Shown one piece after another: positions 45,401-58,849 of a DNA stretch of 64,000 nucleotides. The notes beneath the pieces were generated by a model. It had not been told where the DNA came from, searched no databases, and was given only the letters and a program-made list of their open reading frames with translations. The DNA lies in the NCBI GenBank assembly GCA_012064415.1, contig SSNU01000144.1:857084-921083 (forward strand), given 5' to 3'. A program made the position numbers and the translations under genes. How positions within the stretch are numbered: position 1 is the first letter of the stretch; every line of letters begins with the position of its first letter. The stretch comes from Gyrodactylus bullatarudis. Its lineage: Eukaryota; Platyhelminthes; Monogenea; Gyrodactylidea; Gyrodactylidae.

Positions 45401-48400
45401 ATTCTCTTACCAAAACATATTCTTCGATAAAAATAAAATAAGCAAAACTTTCAGTCAGAGATTTAATCAGATTTTGGATATTTTATTTTCGGACTATCAA
45501 TCATAAATCTGGAGTATAATGATACAAAAATGATTTATAGTGAGTCTTTTTACTTTTGTCAATAGTTTTTGCCTATTATTTTCTATTGTGTGTAGATAAT
45601 AAATTTAAAAATTCGGTTAAGATATAAAAATCAATAAATTCCTTCACTTTAAGTCGCACATATGCAATTCTTTCCTGTTCTGTCCAACACTTATTTAAAG
45701 CAGCTTGCTATTTTAAAAATCATAAAAGTTTTAGATTTATTTATTTTTCACGAATGTTATTTTAGGAGTTAACAATATAATCCTTGAGAGTGATGATTAA
45801 ATTATGAGAGAAGATTATGTTCAATTTAACTGATTCACAATATTCCTGATTGAAAATTGAATAAAAGATTGATTCATTTATAAGCTGTATTTTATTCACA
45901 AAATCCAAGTTGAATTATGCTACATTGTTTTTCGAATAGAGAATAAATAAAAATTGCACAACGATATTTTAAAAATGTATTGGATTAACAATTTTCAAAT
46001 TTATGCATTGCACACAAGTATTCTCAGTGAAAGGAGGAATTTTGATGATGATTTTTTTCTTAACTTAACTAAAGAATGAATTCCACTTTTCCCATAATCC
46101 ATCGCAATGTATCTCATTTCATCTTCCATAGGGAATAAGATTAATCTCAATCGTGAAAAACTATATTTTCATCTTTTGAATAATACCCATATACAACTGT
46201 ACTACAACTGTATTTATTGAATAATGTATGTGAAATCATCATTTGTCTCAGAATACATATTACCTTGATGTTTAAAAAATAATAATTTATTGCCTTATTG
46301 TAAGTGTATGCATCAGAATAAGGAATATTTTATTCATCTGCACATAGCTTTTTTCCTTAAATAGAAACACTATTGTTCTTACAATGCAGAGAGAGAGAGA
46401 AGGATCGTTTCACAACATATCGAGTTCATAAAAGGAATGCTTAAAAGAGTTTATAGAGAGATCACTATAACTTGACTGAGAGACAATTGTAGTCTGCCTC
46501 ACACATCGTTGAACATAATTCTGAAAAATTTAATTTTATAAAGAAAATACTTTTCTTTGACACGTGTCAATTTCTAAAGAAGATTAATTTTCTCCTAGGA
46601 GAAAACCTAACGAATCAATTCGAGTGAATATTTCGTGAGAGAGTGCGATCAAAAATTTTTTTCCCACCAGTAACATCTAATGTCGATCATTGTCAAACTT
46701 TTTGGTTCTTACTTAATAGGTTAGTATTAAATCTGTCTACTTAATGGCTTTATTCAGATGTAATGTACAGTGTATGATACAGTGTTTAACTAATGACAAA
46801 CTAATGATAGACGAAATATGGCGGAAAAGATAATTTTTATAATTCTATTTAGCTTATTCTATTTTCCTATTGAAAAAGCACACGCTAATTGTTCATATAT
46901 CCAAAGGAATTAAATTTATATTATATCATTAGCACTCAATATATAGAAAAAAGGACAGTTATCAAGATATAATCTTATTGATTATTTTGTTTATTTGAGA
47001 CAAGATTTTTCTACTATCAGTTTAATAAAGATCCGTCCTTGAACAACTTGGATAGAATTAATTAGTTGAAATTTCTATTTTATTAATGAATTAGTAAATT
47101 CAACAAATTCATCCATGAGTAACTAAGGTACAAGTACAATACATTATTCTCACAGAAGAAACAACTTTAAAATAATTCCATTAACGACCAATAGTTTTTA
47201 AAAATTTCCTTTAAATTTTTAAGAGAGTAATAATTCAATGATTAAAGAGGACTGATTCAAATCTATCGATTTAGCTAAATTCAAAAGAATAGAAATAGAT
47301 TAGTTCATTTCAAACATTGAGGACATACAAGAACAAAGGGTAACATATTTTGATCAATAATTATGATCATAAAAAGATCCATGAAATATTAATCATAAAA
47401 TTTGTACTAGAAAATAACATATTTGAGAAATGATGCTGTTTTGTGGAAAAATGTGAATAGAATTAATTATAATTAATAGAGAATTAAAAAAGTAGTGAAT
47501 AATAAAAAATTCTATTGTATTGAAAAATGAATGGAACAATAATTAGTATTTCGAAAAATAAAATTGCATAGGAAATAAAAAATATATAGAATTATCACAA
47601 TTTCACTAAATTATAGATTAATTAACCGCTACTCATTGATAAAAAACGATTCCAAATATAGACTTTTAAATTATATAAAAATCTACAGTATCATACTAGA
47701 TGACTGCGTTAGGTGATGAGTTAAATTCATAATGCTGAGGGAACAAAGAATTTGAAAAAAATTAAAATCAATACTTTTTTCGTTTAAAATCACTACTTTA
47801 TTTCACAGTGTGTTTGTTAGTATGTGTCTGTATTCTCAATATACACACATCTATTTGTACATTCCAAGCATACATCTTTTACAGTTTTCTTATTGGATTT
47901 TTAATTAAAAACTAAATGGAAAACGAGATGCAGAGAGAGAAGCAAGGTAAATTCTGAGTAATGAATGTTTCCGGTTAAGAAAAAGAGATATACAAACAAG
48001 AGTTAGGAGGAGAGTGAGAGGAGGAGTTTATTAGTAGAAAACACAAAATTGCAGATCCCTATGGGAATTTACAAGAGCATATGAAGAAAATTTTATTTCG
48101 AAAAACTAAGCCAAGAGTTTTGAATAAAGTTTCGTACACTTCAAGAATTTTTCCTCTTCACAGTTAATTCAGAATAAAGTTTTTCAGTTGAATACTTATG
48201 ATTTTTCTTTTTAATATGTAGAAATCATTGATTCAAAAAGAAATAATGTAATATTCCATTGGGATTTATTTATAGAAAGGAGTGATAAAGAAAAGAAAAT
48301 ACGAAGTACTCAAATTCATACTTAGTTTGATTGATAGAATAATAAATTTTCAATGAGTGTGAAGAAATTCACTTTGAAGGTTGATTGATTGTTCGCTTGA

Positions 48401-51400
48401 AGATTAGGAAGTTTTAATGTGGATAAAGAATATTTATATTTAATCTTCTCATAATTCAATCTCTGACTTGTGGCCAAATTTATTGAATACAATTGGAAAA
48501 TAAAATTCTAGAGACTAGACGTATTAGATTCAGACAAATTAGCCAAAATCGAGTTTTATCAAATCAATTTATGCCTAACCAAGTGGAAATTTACACAATT
48601 TTTGTTGATTTTATGATTATACATGATGGAAAAATGCCAATGGAGAGTTAAGGAAGAGATTCAAATTTCTACACACATTCGAACATGTTATATATATGTA
48701 ACACAACAGAAGGAAATCATTTTCACATGTGTAAAGAGAATAATAATTCTTGCTAAAGAAGTCACAATGGGAAGAATGCTAAAGCTGCTTTTGGGAAGCA
48801 TTATGCAAAAAATGTAGACACATTTTTATCTAAACAAAAAATTATATGATTGATTTTTCCCTCATGATAAGAAATACACTGAATTCTGTGAAGATAAATA
48901 GATTTTTTGAAAATTTTCTCTTGCTAAGCTAATGGAAAACTTAAAAAATCTAAATAAAGATAAAGTGTTTTATCAAATTTTTAAAAGTTGTTTAATAATA
49001 ATTGATCTAAACATAAAATAATAGAATCAGACAATTAATATTATTGATCTCAAAGGCTTGATTATTGTTGTGGGAAAAGTGTCTCTAGCTCACGTATTGT
49101 AGACATATACGTAGATACTCAATGGCATATTATTCTCACAAATCTATTTCTCTCATTCTCTAGTTAGGATTTTTTGATTTATTTAGATTGTTAAAAAGCA
49201 AAAAGAAACACGTAATACCACAAACTAAAAGTATCCGTTGCAGTAGATGCAGGATCAGAATAGCTTTAGTCGTTGTTGCAGAATATGAAAAATAAAGATT
49301 CATAAAATAATCAACTACAGTAGCTCAGTAAAAATTATTAATTCTATGATAAAACAAGTACGCAAAAAAACAGAAGAGAGACGGAAAATTTAAAATTTGC
49401 TTGGTAATGAAAAAATTAGACTGTAACAGTGTAACACTTCGTGATATATTTTATCTTCTGATCTTGGTATTCAATAGTATGTAAATAAAAAATTAAGTGG
49501 CCAATTAGAAGAAAAAGTAGTTTTTATTCATTTCTGATTAGATTTAATACTATACATATAATGCTTGCAACAGAAACTGAATGATTTTAAAAAAAGTTAT
49601 TAGTATCATAAGAATATTACTTCAATCTTTTCAAGCCAAAATTAGATTATCTTCGATGATCATTATAAATACATATGTACGCACAATGACTTTATATAGT
49701 AACTAATCAATAAATCTATCTAGATGGCAGAAGAAAAAAAGAAGTAAACTTTTTGTATCATAATTTTTTTGTCATAAATTTCTATTGATAGAGAATACTA
49801 ATATTTGTTAGTTAATGGAATGAAAGATATTATTACCCACAATAATTATAATTAAAATGATAATAATGTGTCAGTCTTCCCAATAAGTTCAGATCAGATT
49901 ATGAATAAAAAACAACAGTATTCAATTTGATAGTATACAGAGGAGATAAACAAAATCATATTAAAGGTAGAATTTTGTTTATTAAAAAGTTGCTATAGAG
50001 CGTTACCGCAATATTCCTATTTTTTCTGTTTTTATATGACGTTTAAAATTTTCGTTGGATAAGATTGGAGACAATTGGTTTTCGTTGAATAGGAAAATAT
50101 TTTACATCTAACTAGACTGTTAAATTTTAATGATTTTAGAAATATGAAAGCTTCAGTAAAATTCTATTGTATTTCGAACAATCAATTAACATTTAAAAAT
50201 ATTTAACATTCAAGCATCATAAGTTGGTTTTATTTCATTTGTTTTTTTCTTTCAAGGCATTTGCTAAGCATATTCAACATTCACTCGATCCAACTCGTAT
50301 ACAATCAATAAGTTCGACGCCTACCTCAAGCAAAGGAGAAGTCTATAAGGGTGAAGAAGATCAGACTGATGCTTTTGACCCAAAGTCTTTTGAGTCACTA
50401 AGAAATTCTATGGAACTTAGCAAGTACACAGGTGACCAAGAAAAATCAGGAAATATTTTACTAATGTCAAACCCTGACAATACAAGTATTACAGGAAGAA
50501 GAGAAAAGAAAGAAAAGAAAAATAAGTAACTACTATGATTTGTCAAAAATAACTAGGGAGAATAAAATATACACGAATAATATGAAAATTTAAAAATTCT
50601 TTGCTGATTCTTCAGAGAAATATAAAATAAAGTTGATAGGATGAAAATGCTAGATTATTCTGTTTGAAATGCAGGAGCTCAACTCATTGTATTATTTTAT
50701 TTAAGTTTTTGAAAGGGTATAAATGATTTTTTAAATAAAATCAATAATTATCATACATTTTTATAATAGAGAGAATTCTTTTAAAGGATCACTTTGGATC
50801 AAAATATGAGTTTGCCGTAGAAAATCAATAAAAAATTTATGTACGATCCTATAATTATAACTGATGAAAAATAATGATTTTGTTTATTGCATATGATATC
50901 GTCGATTTATATTTATATCATATTAATGAAATACATATGATAGTAAATAAATCCCTAGGATATCTTGTATTTTTATCCCATTGAAATCTTAAATTGATTG
51001 ATATTTAATTTTAAAGGAATTTTGATGTCCGAGACTTATTTCATGTAATATTCAATCCCAACCAGCCAGGTCAATCTGAAATAGGCATGCCTACAATATC
51101 AGACGAAATCTCTTTATCTACTTATAATTTGGCTGGATCTCAAAATCTTCTTCCAATAGGAATCAACCAGCAAGATCATTCCCACAGAAAAGAAAGTATT
51201 GGAATAGGACATATTTTTAATTTTAAATCCAGCAAGATAGCCAGTCCGAATGCCGGTTCCAGTCCTACAAAAGCCCCTAATATGAAAAAGTCAGTAGGTC
51301 TGGCCAAGTTCAATCCTACAGATGGAAGCATTTCAATAAATCACTCATTATTAAAATCTGGAAGTCTTTCAAGGGGTTTGAATAAACCAACTCTTAAAAA

Positions 51401-52633
51401 TTTACAGAGATGGGAAAAAAGTTTTGATTGCCTCTTGGGCGACGAAAGTGAGTTTAAAATTGTGATAAAATTATTCAATTCAATGAAATTTTATGTGAAT
51501 TTATGAAGCTGTGAATAAAATAGTTGACACTTTTTCCTATAGCTATCATCATTCTACGATGAAAATATTCAAACAATGAAAATTATCGATATCCTGTCTT
51601 ATATCTCATCAGAATTTAATTCATCATGATAATAGTTTTGATGAAACGACAAAACTTGTTCGTATGAAAATAAATAAATTTTTAACTCTTTTCTTTTCTA
51701 GTTGGTCTTTATTTGTTTACGGAATTCTTAAAGACAGAATTCAGCCAAGAGAACATCGAATTTTGGATAGCCTGTGAAGAATACAAAAAATTAAGCGGTT
51801 CTAAAATGACAAAAGAAGCCCAAAGAATTTATCGAACCCACTTATCAGTTCAATCTCCAAAAGAAGTAATAAATAGTATATTATAAAGTCAAATATGGTT
51901 CTTGTTTATAAGAGAATATTTAGGTTAATCTTGACTCAAAAACCAGACTTCAAACAATTGCTTCCTTGAATGCTCCTAATAGGCTAGTTTTTGATGCAGC
52001 TCAAAAAAAAATTCAAGCTCTAATGGAAAAAGATTCTTACAGGAGGTTCTTAAGATCTCAAACATATTCAACTATCAAGAATCAACTTGAAGAAGATCAA
52101 AATCTTTCTTGTTCAACACCAAAATCACCGAATTCATCTCAAAAGCAGGTTGAAGAGGAAACGACAGACGAAATGCCCATGAGTCCAAAGTTAACAATAT
52201 CTCCCAATGAAAAATCAGATGAATCTCCTACTGAATTGGTAAGAAAATTAACCATCACTATTTAAATCCCTTATTTCTTTTCAAAAATGTTCCAGGCAGA
52301 TAATGGTTAGTTTTGCGTGCATTCTTTGCAAATCTCGCTTAGCTGAATATTCTAATCATTTTGTATTTCATCAATAATAGCTTTTGGTTGCTCACAAATA
52401 GAAACTCTCTAATTTCATTTAGTTTTCATTCAATCATCCGAAAGTGTTTGATAAATCTTTTAAATTTACAATTTTAGAAAATTAGTTTTGCAAATAATTT
52501 TTTTACACAGAAAAGTGACCCGAAACCAGACGGGATAAAATCATCAATCTCAATTACAGAAGAACAAAATATAGTTCCGAACCCTGTCTCTGATACACAA
52601 GACTGCAAACTCAGCTCGCCAGAGTTATTGTGA
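39426..52633 (+). CDS. RGS-domain regulator of G-protein signalling, multi-kilobase introns
   Basis: Seven exons join in phase to 707 aa: 39426-39802, 44281-44725, 50257-50525, 51017-51447, 51702-51865, 51924-52238 and 52511-52633. The first 490 residues or so are Ser/Lys/Asn-rich and look disordered. The RGS box follows: LQRWEKSFDCLLGDE, then YLFTEFLKTEFSQENIEFW, then IACEEYKKLSGSKM, then VNLDSKTRLQTIASLN and EKDSYRRFLRSQTYSTI, all canonical. Such domains speed GTP hydrolysis by G-alpha-i/q subunits. The tail after the box is short and Ser/Pro-rich. I see no GoLoco, RBD, DEP or GGL domain, so an R12 or R7 assignment is not supported. Introns 1 and 2 are 4,478 and 5,531 nt, far longer than elsewhere. 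An upstream exon cannot be excluded. Confidence 0.85.
39835..40064. mobile_element. piggyBac-type MITE, 230 bp, flanked by TTAA
   Basis: The left end CCCTTTCGGTGCCG and the inverse of the right end (CGGTACCGAAAGGG) match with one mismatch. The element is bounded by TTAA on both sides (39831-39834 and 40065-40068), the fixed target of piggyBac transposases. There is no coding frame. A perfect palindrome GGACATATATGTCC lies just inside the left end. It starts only 33 bp after the donor site of RGS exon 1. Confidence 0.85.
41165..41182. repeat. (GA)n microsatellite
   Basis: This is a short GA dinucleotide run in RGS intron 1. Confidence 0.8.
43487..44040. mobile_element. Non-autonomous DNA transposon (MITE), 554 bp
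   Basis: The left end TAGGGCCTCAAAAAAGTA and the right end TACTTTTTTGAGGCCCTA are perfect 18-bp inverted repeats. The flanks ataatcac and gagatcac share five of eight bases, which could be a worn hAT-type duplication. Alternatively the terminal TA on each side could be a mariner-type target. There is no transposase frame. It ends about 240 bp before RGS exon 2. Confidence 0.8.
44726..50256. other. RGS intron 2 (5.5 kb)
   Basis: This is a long A+T-rich intron. A 118-codon open frame at 45150-45506 has no recognisable features and I do not call it. A GA-rich tract occurs near 46388. No nested gene or transposon end was found by eye. Confidence 0.65.
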
Positions 52634-52944
52634 AAATATCAAATTAATGAATGAATTCAATAGTTTTATAAAAAGTGCATTTACCTGTGATAAAAATATC
52701 CAAGATATGAAAAATATATTATATTATAACTATACAACTATTTTGATTTATTTCATACTATTTTTTAACTTGTCAGTATCAGGTTCATGCAAAAAGATCT
52801 TATTTTCACTCTCATATCGATCAAAAAGTTTGACAAATCCTTCTTGTCAAGATCTAATTTAATAGAAATATTTTGGATTTCTTCAGGATTATTCAAATGC
52901 ATGATTTGGCATAAAGCCGGATTTTTAATCAACTGAAATAATTA

Positions 52945-55900
52945 TTAATTAAGCTGAATTACATGTTCCGTAAACTTGGTCAAACTGTATTTCAATGGAT
53001 AGCAACAGTTTTCAAATTCGTAAAAATAAATTTTTAAGTTACTCAAGATTAGATTTTCGTTCAAAGATTTCGATAATACTTCATCATTTATGGAAATTAG
53101 CTGGTATAAAAATAATAATGATCGATTTACCTTGGCTAAATAATAGACTTTATTTTCTGGTGACTTGATGCATTCCAAAAATTCAATATTCCAAATATTT
53201 CTAATGGTTTCCAAGTCTTTTTAAAAATTATGATATGAAATAATAATCGATTAGTTTGGGTTCTTAAACTACATACCTTTTTTGAGGTAACTGATTTTGT
53301 AGATAAGTTTGAGAATATTTGCAAAAATTTTAATCCCAATTCTAGTCCAAGTATTATCATGCGATATTTTCAAAAGATATCCTTTCATTTTTTCATAAAT
53401 CTGTAATTCAATTTTATTATTAATCCTACTTCGATAAATAGATACGAATCGATATCAACACTAGAGTCGAATTTCAAATGGTACTTTAATTTTTCAGTTA
53501 AAATTAGACCAAAAATTGTAACACCTTCAGCTTGATCAGTACTAATAACTTTTTGGATAATCGAAGATAAATCAAGAATCTTTAAAGAATATAAGCTATA
53601 AAGGACTTACATGAAGCTCTTGAATTCCATGTTTCAGATTTGCCATGTAAATTATTTTGCAAAAGAAATCAATAGAATTGCTCTCAGAGGAATTTTTTTT
53701 GCCTTTTAAAATTTTTTTCAGGTAGTCTGCCAACATCAACGAATCTTTTGAGGAGAAAGTGAAAATAACAATAATTAAATTTCGGAAAATAACTTACACA
53801 ATTCTCTGTTCACATTTCTCAAGAGATAAAAAATGATCTTGGTTATATTAGCAAAATAGTTTGAGCAGTTTTCCCCATCAGTGTTTATTTGAAATGATAT
53901 ATTTAATACTGAAAATGAAAAGATGAGTATATATTTCCTAGCTTTAAAAATCTCTGATAAACTAACTAAATTCAATAAATTGGATTATACTGTCATTATC
54001 ACATGAATTATTATCCCAATTACAGATGATTAGTTTAGTTAATTCTAAAAATTCATTCAAGGGGAAATTATGAAGATTTGAGTTCTTTAAAATTTCTTTC
54101 TTCTTTGATAAGTATAAAGTGATGATATCTTTTGAAAATAACTTCGAAGAATCTTCACACGTCAAAAAATAACCACTAGGATTTGTTAAGGCAACATCAA
54201 GTCTCTGTTCAACAAGTTTAGCGCTTGAAAATTTTCCATCGGATAATTCATTTAACCATACGAACTAGACATCAGAAAAACTACTTACGGCTAGATTTAT
54301 GAGAATAATTTCCGTCCGTATAATTTTTAGAGGGATAATTTCTCCTTGTTCCAAAATATTTCGGATCTAAACACATTAATACTTTGAAGTATGTTGATGA
54401 TCAATATTTCAATAAATTTTAATTACAGTAAATTTTCTTAAATTAGTATTTAAAAATTATCATCAAGGTATATTTATTTATCAATCTTTGCAGTTTATTT
54501 TCGAGTATTTTCTATTCATAATACACTACTATTAGTAGTATTGTAAATAATTTTTCTTACGAGATTTTGAAGGAAACTATTTAAAGTATTAATTTGATCG
54601 TTTGTGAAATGAATTTTTGAAATCACATAGATGAATTCCCCCGAATTGAATAGACATGATGACAAAGGATAAGGAATTTTCTTTAGCATAAGTAAATCCA
54701 TCGCTCGTACTAAGCCCGGACCAATTTTTTTTGAAAATACATCAGTATCAATGTATTTGATTTGCTCACACCAATTTGAAATTAAATGAACTGTTAAGCT
54801 AGTTGGAACTCTGAGGGGATATATTTCTGACAATTTTATAAAAACATGAACCGTTAGAGATATAAGTTCCAAATTCTTTTCATAATTCTCGTCAATACTA
54901 TTGGTTGTAGACCCGATAACGCTGATCAAGCTTATTATCATGTCATCTATGATTCCTGAATTCATGATGTTCATATTCTTTATCAAATATTCGATGTATT
55001 TTTCTATCGATGATCCTTGCTCGAGAATGAAGAAAATATTTTCATTCACGATATCGAAAAGTTCATCATTGAATAAGCAAAACTCTGGTATTGAAATCAG
55101 AAACAGCTGCGTATTCAGAGTTTTAATAAGAGCTAAAATTCTTCTAGAAAATAAATAATAAATTAAATATTCTTACTCATTTTTCAAACAAATATTGAAA
55201 AGGTTTTGAGAAAAAATAATCATTTCATTGGTTATCGATTTCAAGGATTTCAGTCCCAATTCTTTGGTTTCAGGCAATAATCTTTTAGAGATAAAATTTT
55301 GTACAAATAGGTTATTGTTTGAAAATAAAATCGATTGAGTAAAAGCTTGTGTAAGCTCTAAAAATTCCTCAATCAACTCTTCATCGTCTTGATTTTCAAA
55401 AGACAAATTCTGAAATAAAAATTTAGTAGAAACTAACGAAAAAATTGAAAAGGATGGCATCAAAGAATAGTTTCACCATAGATTCTACAATTATAGTGAT
55501 AGAAAGATCCACCTCGTCTCCTCTATATTTTTCAGCTTCTCCATCAAAATGAAATAAAGTTGCCCTGTTGAACATGATCAATATTTTAATTTCATTTGCA
55601 TCAATTATTGGTAAAGAATTTCTTGTGATATTAGATAAAATCATGGCAAAGTCCTCTAATGGAAATGGCAAGATAAAAATCTCAAATCTGAGATTATTAA
55701 AATAAAATTACCTTATAATAATAGCCAAAATTGAGATTATTTTTAGTTTCAAAGTAGATGTTTCCCTAGCTATGATTGCTAATGCTTTGAAGAGAGAGTA
55801 TTGAACATGAATTTCTCGGATAATTTTCAAATTTTGACCTGATTTTTGTAAGATATTTTCTATTACTGACAAGAATGCATCACTATCTTTTTGAATAAAA

Positions 55901-56951
55901 CTCTTCATATTAAAGTTGCATAAGATAGTCTTTGTAACTAAGATATGAATTAATTGTACTTACAATATGCTATCTCATTTAAGTTTTTTTTAAATATGTT
56001 TTCAAATGTTGTCAATTTCTCAAGTATGCAAAAAACAGGAATAAAATTGTGTTCCGAATGAATTTGTGACTCAGCAATAAATCCAGTAATATCATTTTCA
56101 AATAGTAGTTCCACTAGATGAATAGGATTGTCAATTTTGTCGAGGAGATCGTTGATGAAATTTAAAATACAGGTTGTCAATTTTGAATTCGATTTAAGAT
56201 TATTTTTTAAACTATCAATAAATATTCCAGTTTTTACTGCAGGGTTCAAAACTTCAGTAGAATGTATAATTTGCAAAGCAACCATTAGTAAATCTTGAAA
56301 TATTTTTATTTCTTTAGTACGTAGAAGAGCAAGAAAAATTTCTGAGCATAAATGTTGGCGTTGTTCTAGGTTTAATTTTGAAGATTTAAGAAAACTGGCG
56401 ATAAATTCCATGTAATTTAATGAATTTTCTGCATCAATATTATTCAATAAATCACAAATAAAATACAAATAGATACCTAAATTGTAAGAAATTGTAATAG
56501 TTACTTTTGAAACTTGCAAGATGGTTGTGTGAAGTGGGAAGAATATTTTTCAGGATAAAATAAAGATTTTTCCTATGATAATCTTTTAACTTGGGATTAT
56601 AAGTTAGGAATCTAGCAATAGGATCAATGATCATTTCATATTTTATGAAAGACATCTTTTTTATAATTTGAACGAATAGTTCACAAAAAATAAGACTGAA
56701 GTGAAATTGAAAATTTATACACGACTCTATAATTATGGAAATTATGTCAAACCCAGGAGTTTTCCTAAATATTTATGAAATGAGTGACATTGATTTTCAA
56801 CCATGTTCGAAGAGCAAACAATCATATGAGTATTAATCAGAAGATTATATGTATTATTTGGAGAGCATCCACTTTCTATTCTCTCGTATAAGCAGCGAAT
56901 ACAGGTTTCTTTTGAATATGAAACAATAAGCAAATCTTCGTGATCGCACAT
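52945..56951 (-). CDS. Unrecognised 1130-aa helical-repeat-like protein, 14 exons
   Basis: Fourteen exons join in perfect phase from ATG at 56951 to the stop at 52945: 56951-56753, 56726-56505, 56476-55964, 55937-55712, 55687-55438, 55409-55177, 55143-54561, 54366-54289, 54264-53967, 53908-53798, 53744-53611, 53579-53430, 53400-53277 and 53216-52945. The start is Cys/His-containing (MCDHEDLLIVSYSKETCIRC), and the rest is Leu/Ile/Asn-rich and helical, as in ARM/HEAT-like proteins. There is no membrane or catalytic motif. I do not recognise the family. Splitting by 13 introns, most of 24-33 nt, together with the preserved frame shows that it is a real gene. It diverges from TFG (90 bp) and converges on the RGS gene. 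Confidence 0.8.
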
Positions 56952-57041
56952 TTTTGAAATTATAATAAATTGCTGGACAAATTTAAAGAACCCAATTGTA
57001 AAAAATCTTATTGTGTTTTTAATTGAAGAATATTACGAAAA
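56952..57041. promoter_or_regulatory. Putative shared promoter of the helical gene and TFG
   Basis: A 90-bp gap lies between divergent start codons. The promoter is inferred from spacing only. Confidence 0.4.
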
Positions 57042-58497
57042 ATGCCAACTATGCCGAACGATGTTATATGTGAAGTCGTTAAGATTGAACTGGGAGAAGA
57101 CATTAGAAAGTTTCCTTTAACAAATGAAGAACTTCGTTATGACGAGCTCCTTTTGATGATTGAAAGAATCCATAATCTAACAAAGGAACAAGTTGACAAT
57201 ATGCATATAAAGTATAAAGATGACGACGGAGATTTTATTTCAATCGTTGAGGACTCTGATATTATTTTCGCACTACAATCAAATAAGACTTTGCGTATTA
57301 AACTTTCTTGCAAATCAGCTGGATCATCCTTGATTTCATCAAAGGGTAATCAAGAGCTGATAGATGAAATTAAAGAGATGAAGCTCATGATGTCTGAATT
57401 GGCTCAGAAAGTTGAAAAAATACAGGAAAATGAAAAGATTTTGAAATCAATTCAAAATGGAAAAGAATTTGATCCTCTCGAAAATAAAAATTCACAAAAA
57501 GAGATTTCAAAATCTATTCCAACAATTCCCTTATTATCGAATGGTTCCAAACCTGGTAAATTTATAATAATTTTTAATAATCATTTAATAATTATTAACC
57601 TATTATAGTTAGTCAACCTAACAATGAAATTCATTCTCCTTCAAATAACTGGCAAAACCAACAAACGAGTGCTATCATGAAACCAACAAATTGTCAGTTC
57701 TTTATTAATCTATTATCTAATTATTTTCCATATTAACATTTTTGATAGCTGAAACTCAGGTCTCAAGACAAGATTCTGTTCATTCTAATAGTCCTTTCGT
57801 TCCTTCGAATATGGGTCAAACTGCCAGACATAATTTATTGAACAAACCCAATAGCGTGCCACAACCAGGACCTCCTGCTTTATCGATGACGAGACACCCA
57901 ACTCCTCAGGGACAATATGGATATCCCCAACTTCCTAACTCTGGAATGCCTCCATCAATGCAGAATCATGGAATGCCTCCATCAATGCAAAATCCTGGAA
58001 TGCCTCCATCAATGCAAAACTCTGGAATGCCTCCATCAATGCAAAATCCTGGAATGCCTCCATCAATGCAAAACTCTGGAATGCCTCCATCAATGCAAAA
58101 TCCTGGAATGCCTCCATCAATGCAAAACTCTGGAATGCCTCCATCATCAGTACCGAATTCTCAGGCTGGAGTTAATCCGTCCATGACAAATTCTCCTTCT
58201 TCAACAGCTTCTGGAGGAATACAATCTATGTCTAATTCACCTTCTTCACTGAATCAGGGTCATAATAATTTGATGATGAATGCGAGATTATCCACCCCTG
58301 GTTACATTTCTCCTCATTTGGGTCAAAATTCTGGCATGAAAGTTTTACCACAAACTCCAACCCCTAACCAACAAAATTATCTGCCTCCACCTCAACAGAA
58401 TTCAATGGTCCCCCCACCCGGAGGTCCTACCGCACAACTTGGTGGACTCCCATCAAATTCAATGCCACAACCACATCATTCAAGTCAGGGTTTCTAA
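57042..58497 (+). CDS. TFG: TFG homologue (ER exit site organiser) with PB1 domain
   Basis: Three exons (57042-57555, 57609-57692, 57749-58497) give 448 aa (human about 400). Residues 7-92 form a PB1 domain: VVKIELGEDIRKFPLTNEEL, then LRYDELLLMIERI, then MHIKYKDDDGDFISIVEDSD with the acidic OPCA patch, very close to TFG. A coiled coil follows (LIDEIKEMKLMMSELAQKVE), as in TFG. The C-terminal half is Pro/Gln/Asn/Ser-rich and disordered, including eight copies of a GMPPSMQN motif. TFG forms oligomers with SEC16 and SEC23 at ER exit sites and promotes COPII transport. Confidence 0.92.
57941..58147 (+). repeat. 27-bp minisatellite inside TFG, about 7.7 copies with a 54-bp super-repeat
   Basis: The unit ctggaatgcctccatcaatg plus caaaat/caaaac encodes (P/S)GMPPSMQN. 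Copies alternate between Pro-Gly and Ser-Gly starts from the third on, so the effective period is 54 bp. The second copy has His in the variable position, and the last degenerates to SGMPPSSVPN. Synonymous positions are almost identical between copies, pointing to recent expansion. Open frames in other phases over this stretch are artefacts of the repeat. Confidence 0.95.
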
Positions 58498-58849
58498 ATT
58501 TTCCTCTGAGGAAGTAACCGATTTTGAAATATAAAATATTTCATTTTAGTCTTTTTTAAAGAAATATTGCATTAATACTTTATTCATCAATATATTTCTT
58601 CTTGATAAAATTAGACATTTTTATTTAATAATAATAATAATTTCAGTAATAACTAGCTTGATAACATTAACAAAAATTAAATTTTCTCTCATCTTTATCC
58701 CTATAAGGAATATAAATAGGGGTTCTCTTGTGAAAGAAAAGGAATGAAAAATTCGAAATAAACTCTAATTGAAATTGATTGATAATAGTAATAGTAGTTA
58801 ACGATAGTACCGATGAAAATATTATAGCCAAACTGTGAATGACATTCAG
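58498..58849. other. Intergenic between convergent TFG and EFR3
   Basis: About 350 bp of A+T-rich DNA holds both 3' UTRs. No other feature is seen. Confidence 0.45.

Noticed and set aside
45150..45506. A 118-codon open frame inside RGS intron 2
   Set aside because: It has low-complexity Phe/Tyr/Asn-rich content, no domain and no splice partner. It is likely chance in A+T-rich DNA.
57917..58186. Cys/His-rich open frame (ECLHQCK repeats) and its minus-strand counterpart
   Set aside because: These are other-frame readings of the TFG minisatellite.
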